Source: Methylobacterium sp. J-067
GTDB taxonomy: Bacteria > Pseudomonadota > Alphaproteobacteria > Rhizobiales > Beijerinckiaceae
DNA length: 64,000 nt
Direction of reading: 5' to 3'
Assembly: GCF_022829465.1 (NCBI RefSeq)
Contig: NZ_JAKSXZ010000110.1
Location: forward strand, 186,001-250,000
The position numbers and the translations under genes are program-made. This document shows, piece after piece, positions 18,862 to 30,237 of the stretch. The notes below the pieces were generated by a model that saw only the letters and a list, made by a program, of their open reading frames with translations, was not told the DNA's origin and did no database searches. Numbering within the stretch: position 1 is the first letter of the stretch; each line of letters starts with the position of its first letter.

Positions 18862-21525
18862 ATGAGCGGCGTCAACGAGATCCGGTCGACCTTCCTCGAC
18901 TTCTTTGCGGAGGCTGGCCACACGGTCGTCCCGTCCTCGGGACTTGTCCCGAAGAACGACCCCACCTTGATGTTCACGAACGCCGGCATGGTGCAGTTCA
19001 AGAACGTCTTCACGGGCGTCGAGAAGCGGCCCTACGACCGCGCGGTGACGGCGCAGAAATGCGTCCGCGCCGGGGGCAAGCACAACGATCTCGACAATGT
19101 CGGGTACACGGCGCGCCACCACACCTTCTTCGAGATGCTCGGTAATTTCTCGTTCGGCGACTACTTCAAGGAGCGCGCGATCGAGCTGGCCTGGACGCTC
19201 ATCACCAAGGAGTTCGGCCTCTTACCGGAGAAGCTTCTCGTCACCGTCTACGCGGATGACGACGACGCGGCTTTGCTGTGGAAGAAGATCGCCGGCTTCC
19301 CGGACCACAAGATCATCCGCATCGGCACCTCCGACAACTTCTGGCAGATGGGAGACACCGGCCCCTGCGGCCCGTGCTCGGAGATCTTCATCGACCAGGG
19401 CCCCGAGCTTCGGGGCGGCCCGCCCGGCAGCCCGGACGAGGACGGCGACCGCTTCCTCGAATTCTGGAACCTCGTGTTCATGCAATACGAGCAGGTAGAG
19501 CCGGGCTCGCGCCATCCGCTGCCGCGTCCCTCCATCGACACCGGCATGGGTCTGGAGCGGATCGCCGCCGTCCTGCAGGGCGTGAAGTCGAACTACGATA
19601 CCGACCTGTTCCGGTCGCTGATCGAGGCGGTGGCGCATGCGGTGTCCCGCGCGCCGGAGCCCGCGACCATGGCCTCCTACCGGGTGATCGCGGACCATTT
19701 GCGGGCGGCGGCGTTCCTTGTCGCGGACGGCGTGCTGCCGGGCAACGAGGGGCGGGGCTATGTGCTCCGCCGGATCATGCGCCGCGCCATGCGCCATGCC
19801 GAGATCCTGGGCGCCCGCGAGCCCACCATGTACCGGCTGGTGCCGGCGCTGGTGCGCGAGATGGGGCAAGCCTATCCGGAACTGATGCGTGCCGAGGCGC
19901 TGATCGGCGAGACCCTGAAGCTCGAGGAGACGCGCTTCCGTCGCACCCTGGAGCGGGGCCTCTCCATCCTCGACACCGAGAGCCGCGACCTGCAGCCCGG
20001 CCAGAACCTCTCCGGCGAGACGGCCTTCACGCTCTATGACACCTATGGCTTCCCCCTCGACCTGACGCAGGACGCCCTGAAGGCGCGCGGCATCGGCGTG
20101 GACACCGACGCCTTCCAGGCGGCGATGCAGCGCCAGAAGCAGGCCGCCCGCGAGGCCTGGAAGGGCTCGGGCGAATCCGCCACCGAGGCGGTGTGGTTCG
20201 GCCTGCGCGAGCGCGTCGGCGCGACGGAATTCCTGGGCTACGAGACCGAGACCGCCGAGGGCGTCGTCACTGCCCTGCTGTTCGAGGGCGCGGAGACCGC
20301 CGAACTGAAGGCTGGGCAATCGGGCTTCGCCCTGCTGAACCAGACCCCGTTCTACGCGGAATCGGGCGGTCAGGTCGGCGATACCGGCACGATCCTCACG
20401 GCCGGCGTGAAGGTGCGCGTCACCGACACGCAGAAGAAGCTCGGCGACCTCTTCGTCCATGCGGTGACGGTGGAGGAAGGCACGCTCAAGGTCGAGCAGC
20501 CGGTCGAGTTGAAGGTGGACTATGCCCGGCGCCGGGCGATCCGCGCCAACCACTCCGCCACCCACCTGCTGCACGAGGCCCTGCGTCAGGTGCTCGGCGA
20601 TCACGTCGCGCAGAAGGGCTCGCTGGTCACGCCGGATCGCCTGCGCTTCGACATCAGCCACCCGAAGCCCATCGAAGCGGAGGAGATGGCCCGCGTCGAG
20701 GACATCGCCAACGCGGTCCTGCTCCAGAACGAGCCGGTCGTGACCAAGCTGATGGCCGTTGACGACGCCATCGAGTCCGGCGCGCGCGCCCTGTTCGGCG
20801 AGAAATATGGTGACGAGGTCCGCGTCGTCTCCATGGGCCTGCCGACCGGCGAGGCCGGCAACAAGGCGTTCTCGGTGGAGCTCTGCGGCGGCACCCATGC
20901 CGGGCGCACGGGCGATATTGGTGCCATCACCATCGTAGGTGAGAGCGCCGTCGGCGCCGGGGTGCGGCGCATCGAGGCCCTGACGGCGGACGCTGCGCGG
21001 CGTCACCGGGGCGAGGAGGCACGCACGCTCGCCTCGCTGGCAGGCATCCTCAAGGCCCCGGCCGCGGAGGCGTCCGACCGGCTCACGGCCCTCATGGAGG
21101 ATCGTCGCCGGCTGGAACGCGAACTCACCGAGGCGCGGAAGAAGCTCGCCATGGGCGGGGGCGGCACGGACGCCGCCGACGCGCCGAAGGAGGTCGCGGG
21201 CGTGCGGCTGATGGCGCGGGTGGTCGAGGGCGTGGAGATGCGCGACCTCAAGAGCCTTGCAGACGAGGGTAAGAGCCGCCTCGGCTCCGGCATCGTCGCC
21301 ATCGTCGGCGTTGCGCCGGATGGCAAGGCGGGGCTCGTTGTCGGCGTCACCGAGGACCTGACCGGCCGCTTCGATGCGGTAGGCCTCGTGCGGGCCGGCG
21401 CGGAGGCGCTGGGCGGCAAGGGCGGCGGCGGACGCCGCGACATGGCCCAGGCCGGCGGCCCGAACGGCACGGGCGCCCAGGCGGCCCTCGATGCCATCGA
21501 ACAGGCGCTCGCCGCCGCAGCTTGA
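18862..21525 (+). CDS. alaS: Alanyl-tRNA synthetase
   Basis: A class II synthetase of 887 residues. It has the catalytic core ([15 protein letters not shown] onward), the editing domain with the zinc-type [11 protein letters not shown] and [13 protein letters not shown] blocks, and the C-terminal DHHA1/C-Ala region ending in a Gly-rich stretch and [11 protein letters not shown]. The start was set at ATG 18862; the 14 codons upstream do not look family-like. The gene ends just before a strong intrinsic terminator. Confidence 0.95.
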   Translation: MSGVNEIRSTFLDFFAEAGHTVVPSSGLVPKNDPTLMFTNAGMVQFKNVFTGVEKRPYDRAVTAQKCVRAGGKHNDLDNVGYTARHHTFFEMLGNFSFGDYFKERAIELAWTLITKEFGLLPEKLLVTVYADDDDAALLWKKIAGFPDHKIIRIGTSDNFWQMGDTGPCGPCSEIFIDQGPELRGGPPGSPDEDGDRFLEFWNLVFMQYEQVEPGSRHPLPRPSIDTGMGLERIAAVLQGVKSNYDTDLFRSLIEAVAHAVSRAPEPATMASYRVIADHLRAAAFLVADGVLPGNEGRGYVLRRIMRRAMRHAEILGAREPTMYRLVPALVREMGQAYPELMRAEALIGETLKLEETRFRRTLERGLSILDTESRDLQPGQNLSGETAFTLYDTYGFPLDLTQDALKARGIGVDTDAFQAAMQRQKQAAREAWKGSGESATEAVWFGLRERVGATEFLGYETETAEGVVTALLFEGAETAELKAGQSGFALLNQTPFYAESGGQVGDTGTILTAGVKVRVTDTQKKLGDLFVHAVTVEEGTLKVEQPVELKVDYARRRAIRANHSATHLLHEALRQVLGDHVAQKGSLVTPDRLRFDISHPKPIEAEEMARVEDIANAVLLQNEPVVTKLMAVDDAIESGARALFGEKYGDEVRVVSMGLPTGEAGNKAFSVELCGGTHAGRTGDIGAITIVGESAVGAGVRRIEALTADAARRHRGEEARTLASLAGILKAPAAEASDRLTALMEDRRRLERELTEARKKLAMGGGGTDAADAPKEVAGVRLMARVVEGVEMRDLKSLADEGKSRLGSGIVAIVGVAPDGKAGLVVGVTEDLTGRFDAVGLVRAGAEALGGKGGGGRRDMAQAGGPNGTGAQAALDAIEQALAAAA

Positions 21526-21529
21526 GACG

Positions 21530-21563
21530 AAAAAAGGCCGCGCCTTCTAGCGCGGCCTTTTTC
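21530..21563. terminator. Intrinsic terminator after alaS (bidirectional)
   Basis: A perfect 13-base inverted repeat, 21531-21543 and 21550-21562 (AAAAAGGCCGCGC and its complement), surrounds a 6-base loop. Runs of A and T flank the GC-rich stem on both strands, so it can end alaS on the plus strand and the small secreted gene ending at 21581 on the minus strand. Confidence 0.93.
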
Positions 21564-21580
21564 GTTGCCGTGAGGAGAGC

Positions 21581-21865
21581 TTACTTGCTGCTGCCGCCAC
21601 CCTGCGGCGCGACGCGCGAGGGCTGACCCTCGTTGCCGGCGGCGGCCGAGTCGTTCGAGATCGAATCGGCGGGACGGCCGGTCGGAGAGTACGAGATCGC
21701 CGCGTCGCCACCCGTGGTGTTGTTCAGGGGCGTCACGACGCCCGGCGCGCCCCGCGGCACGACGACGGTTGTGGCGGTGGGGCTCTCGATGACCTGCGCG
21801 AAGGCAGGGGTGGCGATGGCGAAGGCCATCGCGGCGGTGATCGTCAGAGAGGTGAAGCGGGTCAT
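21581..21865 (-). CDS. Small secreted protein, GNxGQPSR family
   Basis: A protein of 94 residues starting MTRFTSLTITAAMAFAIA with a signal peptide ending TPAFA. The mature part is Thr/Pro/Gly-rich and ends AAAGNEGQPSRVAPQGGGSSK. The C-terminal motif is shared with the protein at 4003-4317. No family is recognised; probably an exported, largely disordered envelope protein. The start was placed at the ATG before the signal peptide; a longer frame to 21901 exists. It shares a terminator with alaS. Confidence 0.7.
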   Translation of the reverse strand: MTRFTSLTITAAMAFAIATPAFAQVIESPTATTVVVPRGAPGVVTPLNNTTGGDAAISYSPTGRPADSISNDSAAAGNEGQPSRVAPQGGGSSK

Positions 21866-21981
21866 GTGGTCCGTCCGATACTGTGTGGGACGGGGAACCA
21901 AGGTTGTGCGCTATCGATCCAGGGCGCTGCGTCGCAGCGTGCGGCAACGCACAAAATCGCGGGATTAACTCCCGCAGCCGA

Positions 21982-22395
21982 TCACTTCGTTCGCGTCCAA
22001 GTCTGGCTCTTGCACAGGAAGCCGAGGACGCATCCCGAGACTTCCAGGGCGTCGGGCTTGGTGAGCTTCAACGAGCCCGAATAGGTCTTGCCGTCATTCG
22101 GATTGTAGAGCGTGCCGGAGAAACCCGCGCCGTCGGGCTTGCGGGCGTCCAGGATCTGCACGCCGATCACGCTGCGGCCGCGCAGGGACGGGTCCGGGTT
22201 GTTGGCATCGAGCGCCTTGCCCGGCGCGCTGACGATGGTCCCGCAATAGCCGCCGCCGCAGGGCACGACCTTCACCCGCGACTTGCCGGTTTCCGTCAGC
22301 CACAGGCCGCTCGGATCGTTCGGCGCGGCGTGAGCAGGGGCGCCAAGGCCCACGAGCAGCGCGAGACCGGCGAGGCGAAGCGATACGGGCGTCAA
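21982..22395 (-). CDS. Secreted DUF2147-type protein
   Basis: A protein of 137 residues. A Sec signal peptide (LRLAGLALLVGLGAPAHA) precedes a compact beta domain with the features of DUF2147 (PSGLWLTETGKSRVKVVPCG, GRSVIGVQIL, then YSGSLKLTKPDALEVSGC). The start is assigned to TTG 22395, because AGGAG lies 7 bases upstream and the frame from there is exactly a signal peptide; an ATG at 22446 would put 17 odd residues first. That ribosome site overlaps the stop of the upstream gene, suggesting coupling. Role unknown. Confidence 0.8.
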   Translation of the reverse strand: MTPVSLRLAGLALLVGLGAPAHAAPNDPSGLWLTETGKSRVKVVPCGGGYCGTIVSAPGKALDANNPDPSLRGRSVIGVQILDARKPDGAGFSGTLYNPNDGKTYSGSLKLTKPDALEVSGCVLGFLCKSQTWTRTK

Positions 22396-22405
22396 GGCAG
22401 GGCTC

Positions 22406-23002
22406 CTAGCGGGATGGCGGCAGGGTCGCGCCGAGATAGGTTTCAACGACCTCGCAGAACGGCGCGCCCGCGCCGGTCACGAGGAGGGCATCGACCCGCA
22501 CCAGCGGCGCATCGGGGCCAGGCTCGGCGGCGAGCGGATAGCTCTCGACCGAGACGACCCGGCGCACGGGCGCCAGCGGGCGCACCACCCGGCCGAAGGG
22601 CACGTCCGACCCGTCGAGGGCCGCGTTCATTTCGGGGGTGAGTCGCGCCGGCACGTACCAATTGTCCGCCTCGGACAGGACCCTGTCCCCGCAGGCCAGA
22701 CGGACGTGACGGTAGCGGACCGGCTCGTCGGGCCCGACGCCGAGGCGTGTGCGCTGCTCCGCCGTGGGCGCCTTTTCCGCGCCGATCTGGCGATGGGCGA
22801 CGAGGCGGGCTTGGCCAGCGAGGCCCTTCTCGGCGCACCATGATTCGAGGACGGCGGTCGCACTGTCGGAGCGCAGGATGCGCCCGCGTAGATCGGCCAC
22901 CAGCGCCTCGACGGGGGAGGCCGGGCGGTTCTCCGCGACGCCTTCGGCTTGCGCCGTCGTCGGTGTCGCGATCACGGCGGACAGAATGCCGACCGCGCTC
23001 AA
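22406..23002 (-). CDS. Secreted chorismate-lyase-like protein
   Basis: About 198 residues. A hydrophobic N-terminal segment (VLSAVGILSAVIATPTTAQA) looks like a signal peptide. The block LSEADNWYVPARLTPEMNAA followed by PFGRVVRPL resembles the UbiC-like fold (chorismate pyruvate-lyase family), but export makes ubiquinone synthesis unlikely. Start uncertain: TTG 23002 is proposed; the frame stays open to 23110, inside the tRNA-Ala gene, which argues against the longer form. The gene sits just downstream of that tRNA on the same strand and is probably cotranscribed with the DUF2147 gene. Confidence 0.55.
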   Translation of the reverse strand: MSAVGILSAVIATPTTAQAEGVAENRPASPVEALVADLRGRILRSDSATAVLESWCAEKGLAGQARLVAHRQIGAEKAPTAEQRTRLGVGPDEPVRYRHVRLACGDRVLSEADNWYVPARLTPEMNAALDGSDVPFGRVVRPLAPVRRVVSVESYPLAAEPGPDAPLVRVDALLVTGAGAPFCEVVETYLGATLPPSR

Positions 23003-23070
23003 GACAGTGCCAAGGGAAGAGGATCCGGAGCGCGACCGAGCAGAAGCAGCACTGGGATCGGAAAGAGAAA

Positions 23071-23146
23071 TGGTGGAGCCTAACGGGATCGAACCGATGA
23101 CCTCTTCCATGCCATGGAAGCGCTCTCCCAGCTGAGCTAAGGCCCC
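23071..23146 (-). tRNA. tRNA-Ala (anticodon GGC)
   Basis: 76 nt with an encoded CCA end. The acceptor stem is GGGGCCU/AGGCUCC with the G3-U70 wobble pair that identifies alanine tRNAs. The anticodon loop AUGGCAU sits in a 5-bp stem (CUUCC/GGAAG), giving anticodon GGC. The D arm (AGCUCAGCUGGGAGAGC) and T arm (GGUUCGAUCC) are normal. Confidence 0.97.
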
Positions 23147-23284
23147 ACTATTTTCCGCCGCGGTTGGGTTCCGCGTGGTTCGCCGATCCGGCTGGCGTCC
23201 GGCGAGGGCGGTTCTATAAGCGCCCCGCCGGCCGGACTCAAGCCCCTTTCGCGAGATTCTGCGAAAGAAGCTTGGCCAGAGCGA

Positions 23285-25250
<1,966 letters not shown>

Positions 25251-25251
25251 C

Positions 25252-25890
25252 ATGTCCCTCGTCATCGCCATCGACGGGCCTGCCGCCTCGGGCAAGGGCA
25301 CCCTCGCCAAGCGCCTCGCCACCCATTACGGCCTGCCGCATCTCGACACCGGCTTGCTCTACCGCGCCGTCGCCTTCCTGCTGCTTCAGGCGGGCGATTC
25401 CCTGGATGACACCGGGGCGGCCATCCGGGCGGCGGAAAACCTCAGCGCCCGGCATCTCACCGACTCGCGCCTGCGCGACCGTGCGATGGGCGAGGCGGCC
25501 TCGCGCATCTCGACCGTGCCGGAGGTGCGGGAGGCGCTGCTCGCATGGCAGCGTCGCTTCGCCGCCGACCCGGTGGGCGCCGTCCTCGACGGGCGCGACA
25601 TCGGCACGGTGGTGTGCCCCTCCGCGAGCGTGAAGCTGTTCATCACGGCCTCCGCACAGGAGCGCGCACGCCGACGCCACCGGGAACTGGCGAGCCGCGG
25701 CGAATCCTCGACGCTTGAAGGCATCCTCGCCGACATCGAGGCCCGTGACGCCCGCGATTCCTCACGGAGCGCCGCGCCCTTGCGCATGGCCGACGACGCG
25801 GTGAAGCTCGACACGACCGAACTCGACGCGGCGGCGGCGTTCGACGAGGCCCGCGCCATCGTGGAGCGGGCCCGCGCGACCATCGGTTGA
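25252..25890 (+). CDS. cmk: Cytidylate kinase
   Basis: A protein of 212 residues. The P-loop GPAASGKGTLAKRLA at the N terminus, HLDTGLLYRAVA and GRDIGTVV are classic CMP/dCMP kinase motifs. The ATG follows the aroA stop by one base, so aroA-cmk is an operon, as in many bacteria where rpsA often follows. Here tRNA-Lys follows instead. Length is normal. Confidence 0.95.
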   Translation: MSLVIAIDGPAASGKGTLAKRLATHYGLPHLDTGLLYRAVAFLLLQAGDSLDDTGAAIRAAENLSARHLTDSRLRDRAMGEAASRISTVPEVREALLAWQRRFAADPVGAVLDGRDIGTVVCPSASVKLFITASAQERARRRHRELASRGESSTLEGILADIEARDARDSSRSAAPLRMADDAVKLDTTELDAAAAFDEARAIVERARATIG

Positions 25891-25946
25891 CCCTCCCGAT
25901 CCGCTCCCCTATTGCGGTGGCCCTCGGCCCCGCTCGATGGGGACGC

Positions 25947-26022
25947 GAGCGCGTAGCTCAGCTGGTAGAGCAACGGACTTTTAATCTGTAGGTCCTGGGT
26001 TCGAGTCCCAGCGCGCTCACCA
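25947..26022 (+). tRNA. tRNA-Lys (anticodon UUU)
   Basis: 76 nt with encoded CCA. The acceptor stem GAGCGCG/CGCGCUC is perfect. The anticodon loop CUUUUAA sits in the stem ACGGA/UCUGU, giving anticodon UUU. The D arm (UAGCUCAGCUGGUAGAGC) and T arm (CUGGGUUCGAGUCCCAG) are canonical. Confidence 0.97.
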
Positions 26023-26081
26023 CATCTTCGAACAATCCGTCGAACCACCCGCCTTCACCGGACTGTGCTAGGCATGGCGCC

Positions 26082-26705
26082 ATGCTGAATTGGCCCACCG
26101 AGGGCGATGCCCTGATCGCCCCCGCCGTCGCCCGCAACCGCGACGCCATCCTTGCCGTGCTGCGCCGGGTCCTGCCCGCGACCGGGACGGTGCTCGAAGT
26201 GGCGAGCGGGTCCGGTGAGCACGCCGTGCATGTCGCCCGCGCCCTGCCGGGCCTCGTGTGGCAGCCGAGCGATCCCGAGCCCTCGGCCCTGCGCAGCATC
26301 GCCGCCCATGCCCGCTTCGCTGGATTGCCGAACCTACGCGACCCGCTCCAGCTTGATGCCGCCGCGTCGGACTGGCCGGTAAAGCAGGCCGACGCCCTCG
26401 TGTGCATCAACATGATCCACATCGCACCCTGGGCCGCCGCCGAGGGGCTGATGGCCGGCGCGGGCCGTCTTCTGCCGGCGGGGGCGCCCCTCGTCCTCTA
26501 CGGGCCGTTCCGGGAGGCGGGGCGGGCGACCGCACCAAGCAACGAGGCCTTCGACGCCGACCTCCGGTTGCGCGATCCGCGCTGGGGGCTTCGGCAGTTG
26601 GAGAAGGTCGCGCGGCTCGCGCAGTCGCACGGCCTCGCGCTCGCGGAACGGGTCGAGATGCCGGCGAACAACCTCACCCTCGTCTTCCGCAGGGCTGCTG
26701 CCTGA
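26082..26705 (+). CDS. DUF938-type class I SAM-dependent methyltransferase
   Basis: A protein of 207 residues. The SAM-binding loop reads LEVASGSGEHAVHVA, and the family pattern includes an N-terminal SPAVARNRDAI-like region (here APAVARNRDAILAVL), VCINMIHIAPW and the C-terminal MPANNLTLVFRR. The DUF938 family is widespread in proteobacteria and its substrate is not established. Cytosolic, no membrane segment. It follows tRNA-Lys and precedes metY on the same strand. Confidence 0.82.
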   Translation: MLNWPTEGDALIAPAVARNRDAILAVLRRVLPATGTVLEVASGSGEHAVHVARALPGLVWQPSDPEPSALRSIAAHARFAGLPNLRDPLQLDAAASDWPVKQADALVCINMIHIAPWAAAEGLMAGAGRLLPAGAPLVLYGPFREAGRATAPSNEAFDADLRLRDPRWGLRQLEKVARLAQSHGLALAERVEMPANNLTLVFRRAAA

Positions 26706-26743
26706 GGGCCGCCTTGCGCCGTGCTCCCGAGGGGGCGTACAGG

Positions 26744-26765
26744 CTGTGGGCGAGAGCCCACGGAG
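26744..26765 (+). promoter_or_regulatory. Hairpin that partly covers the metY ribosome-binding site
   Basis: GTGGGC-GAGA-GCCCAC (26746-26761) is a perfect 6-bp stem with a GNRA-type GAGA tetraloop. Two more pairs (C44-G63 and a U-G pair) would extend it into the first two bases of the GGAG at 26762-26765. It could lower metY translation. Seen directly; any regulatory role is inference, and no known methionine riboswitch consensus is present. Confidence 0.45.
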
Positions 26766-26778
26766 ACTTGTGAGCGCG

Positions 26779-28059
26779 ATGACCGACCGGCTGCCCGGCT
26801 TCAACACCCTGGCGATCCATGCAGGCGCTGCCCCCGACGCCGCGACGGGTGCCCGCGCCACGCCGATCTACCAGACCACGAGCTTCGTGTTCGACGACGT
26901 GGACCATGCCGCGTCGCTGTTCGGCCTCCAGGCCTTCGGCAACATCTACACGCGCATCACCAACCCGACGAACGCGGTGCTCGAAGAGCGGATCGCGGCG
27001 CTGGAAGGCGGCACGGCGGCGCTGGCGGTGGCCTCCGGCCACGCGGCCGAGTTCCTGACGATGCACGCGCTGATGCAGCCGGGCGACGAGTTCATTGCGG
27101 CCAACAAGCTGTATGGCGGCTCGATCAACCAGTTCAACCATTCCTACCGGAACTTCGGCTGGTCAGTGGTCTGGGCCGATACGGACAACCCAGCCTCGTT
27201 CGAGGCGGCGATCACCCCGCGCACCAAGGCGATCTTCTGTGAATCGATCGCCAACCCCGGCGGCGTCATCACCGACATCGCCGCGTTGTCGGTGATCGCC
27301 AAGAAGCACAACATCCCGCTCATCGTCGACAACACGATGGCCACCCCGTACCTCATCCGCCCGTTCGAGCACGGTGCGGACATCGTGGTACACTCGGCCA
27401 CCAAGTTCCTCGGCGGCCACGGCAATTCCATCGGCGGCCTGATCGTGGACGGCGGCACGTTCCAGTGGGCCGGCGATGCCCGCTACCCGATGATGAGCCA
27501 GCCCCGGCCGGAATATGCCGGCATGGTGCTCGCCGAGACCTTCGGCAATTTCGGCTTCGCCATCGCCTGCCGCGTGCTCGGCCTGCGCGACCTCGGGCCG
27601 TCGCTCTCGCCGTTCAACGCGTTCCTCATTCTCAACGGCATCGAGACCCTGCCGCTGCGGATGCAGCGCCATTCCGACAACGCCCTCGTCGTCGCGAGCT
27701 TCCTCGCCAAGCACGAGGCCGTCGACTGGGTGAGCTACCCCGGATTGGAGAGCGACAAGTATTACGCGCTGGCAAAGCGCTACACGCCGAACGGCGCGGG
27801 CGCCGTGTTCACCTTCGGCCTGAAGGGCGGCTACGAGGCGGGCGTAAAGCTCGTCTCGAACCTCGAGCTGTTCTCGCACCTCGCCAATATCGGCGACACG
27901 CGCTCGCTCATCATCCACCCGGCCTCGACCACCCACCGCCAGCTCACCGACGCGCAGAAGACCGCCGCCGGCGCCGGACCTGAGGTTGTGCGCCTGTCGA
28001 TCGGCCTGGAAGACCCGGCCGACCTCATCGAGGATCTTGACCGGGCCCTCCGGAGCTAG
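26779..28059 (+). CDS. metY: O-acetylhomoserine aminocarboxypropyltransferase (sulfhydrylase)
   Basis: A protein of 426 residues of the Cys/Met-metabolism PLP family. It makes homocysteine from O-acetylhomoserine and sulfide. The start [20 protein letters not shown], the [22 protein letters not shown] block and the PLP-lysine motif [11 protein letters not shown] are all present, and the family end ([14 protein letters not shown]) is intact. GTG 26770 is an alternative start that lies very close to the GGAG site. It is convergent with the acyl-CoA dehydrogenase, 15 bp away. Confidence 0.92.
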   Translation: MTDRLPGFNTLAIHAGAAPDAATGARATPIYQTTSFVFDDVDHAASLFGLQAFGNIYTRITNPTNAVLEERIAALEGGTAALAVASGHAAEFLTMHALMQPGDEFIAANKLYGGSINQFNHSYRNFGWSVVWADTDNPASFEAAITPRTKAIFCESIANPGGVITDIAALSVIAKKHNIPLIVDNTMATPYLIRPFEHGADIVVHSATKFLGGHGNSIGGLIVDGGTFQWAGDARYPMMSQPRPEYAGMVLAETFGNFGFAIACRVLGLRDLGPSLSPFNAFLILNGIETLPLRMQRHSDNALVVASFLAKHEAVDWVSYPGLESDKYYALAKRYTPNGAGAVFTFGLKGGYEAGVKLVSNLELFSHLANIGDTRSLIIHPASTTHRQLTDAQKTAAGAGPEVVRLSIGLEDPADLIEDLDRALRS

Positions 28060-28074
28060 GGCCGGGGAGGCGCT

Positions 28075-29859
28075 TTAGAACGCCTCCGCCGCCAGCGCCA
28101 TCGTCGTGCCGGCGCCGGCCCTGATCCGTGCGAGGCGGAGCGCCGTCTCGGGCAGGCTGCGCTCCATGAAGAACCGGCCGGTGACGAGCTTGCTCTCCCA
28201 CCGGGCGGTGTCGCCGCCCTCGGCCTTCCGCGCCAGCGCCGCGCGGGCGATGCGGCACCACATGTAGCCGAGAGCCACCAACCCGAGCAGGTGCATGTAA
28301 TCGGTGGCGCCCGCGCCCGCGTTGTCCGGGTTGCCCATGGCGTTCTGCATCAGCCACATCGTCGCCTGCTGCAGATCGCCGAGCGCCGCCTGGAGCGGCT
28401 TGGCGAAGGCGGCCTCGTCCTCGCCGCTCTCCTTCAGGAAGGCTTGGACCTCGCCCAGGAAGGCCATCATCGCCCGGCCGCCGTCCTTGGGCAGCTTGCG
28501 GCCGATCAGGTCCATCGCCTGGATGCCGTTGGCGCCCTCGTAGATCATGGCGATGCGGGCATCGCGCACGAATTGCGACATGCCCCATTCCTCGACGTAG
28601 CCGTGCCCGCCGAAGACCTGCTGCGCCTCGACGGCGTTGGCGAAGCCGCGATCGGTCAGCACGCCCTTCACCACGGGTGTCATCAAGCCCATCAGGTCGT
28701 CGGCCGTCTGCCGCTCCTTGGCGTCCTCCGCTCGGTGGAGCACGTCGCCTTGCAGCGCGGTCCAGAGCACCAGGGCGCGGGCCGCCTCGTTGAAGGCCCG
28801 GATCTGCATCAGCGTGCGGCGGATGTCCGGGTGGACGATGATCGGGTCGGCGGCCCTCTCCGGCGCCTTGGCCCCAGTGAGGGCGCGGCCCTGAAGGCGG
28901 TCCTTCGCGTAGGCGACGGCGCTCTGATAGGCCGCCTCGGACTGGCCGAGCCCCTGGACGCCCACCGCGAGGCGGGCCTCGTTCATCATCACGAACATGG
29001 CGTTGAGGCCGCGGTTCGCCTCGCCGACGAGCCACCCGGTGGCGCCGTCGTAGTTCATCACGCAGGTGCTGTTCCCGTGGATGCCCATCTTGTGCTCGAT
29101 GGAGCCGCAGGAGACATCGTTGCGCGCGCCCAGCGAGCCGTCCTCGTTCACCAGCACCTTCGGCACGAGGAAGAGCGAGATGCCCTTCGTGCCGGCCGGC
29201 GCGCCCTCGATGCGGGCGAGGACGAGATGCACGATGTTCTCCGACAGGTCGTGCTCGCCGGCCGAGATGAAGATCTTGGTGCCGGTGATCGCGTAGGACC
29301 CGTCCCCCTGCGGCGCCGCCTTGGTGCGGAGCAGGCCAAGATCCGTGCCGCAATGCGGCTCGGTGAGGTTCATCGTGCCCGTCCAGGCCCCCTCGACCAT
29401 CTTCGGCAGGTAGCGCGCCTTTTGCTCCTCCGAGCCGTGGACGAGCAGAGCGGCCACCGCGCCCTGGGTGAGCCCGGGATACATGCTGAGCGCGAGGTTG
29501 GCGCCGGAGGCGAAATCCTGGATCGCCGTGTTGATAACCTGAGGTAGTCCCTGTCCGCCGAACGCCTCGGGCACCGACAGGCCCATCCAGCCGCCGCCGG
29601 CATAGGCGTCGTAGGCCGCCTTGAACCCCGTCGGCGTGGTCACGCGGCCGTCGGGATGGCGGGTGCAGCCCTCCCGGTCTCCGGCCTGGTTCACGGGGGC
29701 GAGGATTTCATCCGCGAGCTTGCCGCCTTCGCGCAGCACGGCCTCGACCACATCCGGCGTCGCATCGGCGAAGCCCGCGAGGTTGGAGCGGCCCTGGAGT
29801 CCCAGCACATCGTTGAGCAGGAACAGCGTGTCGTCCACCGGAGCGCGGTATTGCGGCAT
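28075..29859 (-). CDS. Large acyl-CoA dehydrogenase (DmdC-like, with C-terminal domain)
   Basis: A protein of 594 residues, longer than classical acyl-CoA dehydrogenases of about 390. It contains the FAD-dependent core (MNLTEPHCGTDLGLLRTKA, KIFISAGEHDL, QVFGGHGYVEEW) and a C-terminal helical extension (MWLMQNAMGNPDNAGAGATD onward). This subfamily includes 3-methylmercaptopropionyl-CoA dehydrogenase DmdC and many uncharacterised alphaproteobacterial paralogues, so the substrate cannot be assigned. Start MPQYRAPVDDTLFLL fits the family. No other beta-oxidation gene is adjacent. Confidence 0.88.
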   Translation of the reverse strand: MPQYRAPVDDTLFLLNDVLGLQGRSNLAGFADATPDVVEAVLREGGKLADEILAPVNQAGDREGCTRHPDGRVTTPTGFKAAYDAYAGGGWMGLSVPEAFGGQGLPQVINTAIQDFASGANLALSMYPGLTQGAVAALLVHGSEEQKARYLPKMVEGAWTGTMNLTEPHCGTDLGLLRTKAAPQGDGSYAITGTKIFISAGEHDLSENIVHLVLARIEGAPAGTKGISLFLVPKVLVNEDGSLGARNDVSCGSIEHKMGIHGNSTCVMNYDGATGWLVGEANRGLNAMFVMMNEARLAVGVQGLGQSEAAYQSAVAYAKDRLQGRALTGAKAPERAADPIIVHPDIRRTLMQIRAFNEAARALVLWTALQGDVLHRAEDAKERQTADDLMGLMTPVVKGVLTDRGFANAVEAQQVFGGHGYVEEWGMSQFVRDARIAMIYEGANGIQAMDLIGRKLPKDGGRAMMAFLGEVQAFLKESGEDEAAFAKPLQAALGDLQQATMWLMQNAMGNPDNAGAGATDYMHLLGLVALGYMWCRIARAALARKAEGGDTARWESKLVTGRFFMERSLPETALRLARIRAGAGTTMALAAEAF

Positions 29860-30237
29860 GCGAAGATTTCCCACCTTACGATTCGCGCGGCCATCTGCCG
29901 GACCGCCTGCGACAAGTAAATATTAAACGGCCGGAGCCCCCTTCAGCAATGCCCGCGCGAAGCCACGGGACGACGCACGGCCACGATGTCGCAAGGCGTA
30001 AGCCATTGACGGAGAAGCCATACCGCCGATTGGACCGGCATTGGCCGCGAGATAGCACGCTATAGTTGCAGTCCGGTGGATCAACAGGTTCGGCGCAATC
30101 GTCGCCACAACCTTAACCCGATGTTTACCAACAAATTTAATGGTTACCCCAAGGCGGCCCACAGGTTGCAGCACCGGGGATGACCCGGACTGGAACGGTC
30201 GGCCGCCGCGCTGCTCGCCGATGACGACAGGCCGACG
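29860..30237. other. 378-bp intergenic region between divergent genes
   Basis: This region separates the acyl-CoA dehydrogenase gene (minus) from the podJ-like gene (plus) and must hold both promoters. It is less GC-rich than its surroundings, with AT-rich patches near 29917-29930 and 30110-30150. I see no convincing gene, RNA or operator in it, and no confident promoter boxes. Confidence 0.5.

Noticed and set aside
23003..23110. N-terminal extension of the chorismate-lyase-like protein up to an ATG at 23110
   Set aside because: It would start inside the tRNA-Ala gene and place odd residues ahead of a signal peptide.
26706..26778. SAM riboswitch in the metY leader
   Set aside because: The leader is only about 70 bases and lacks the conserved SAM-I or SAM-II core sequences; only a local hairpin is seen.
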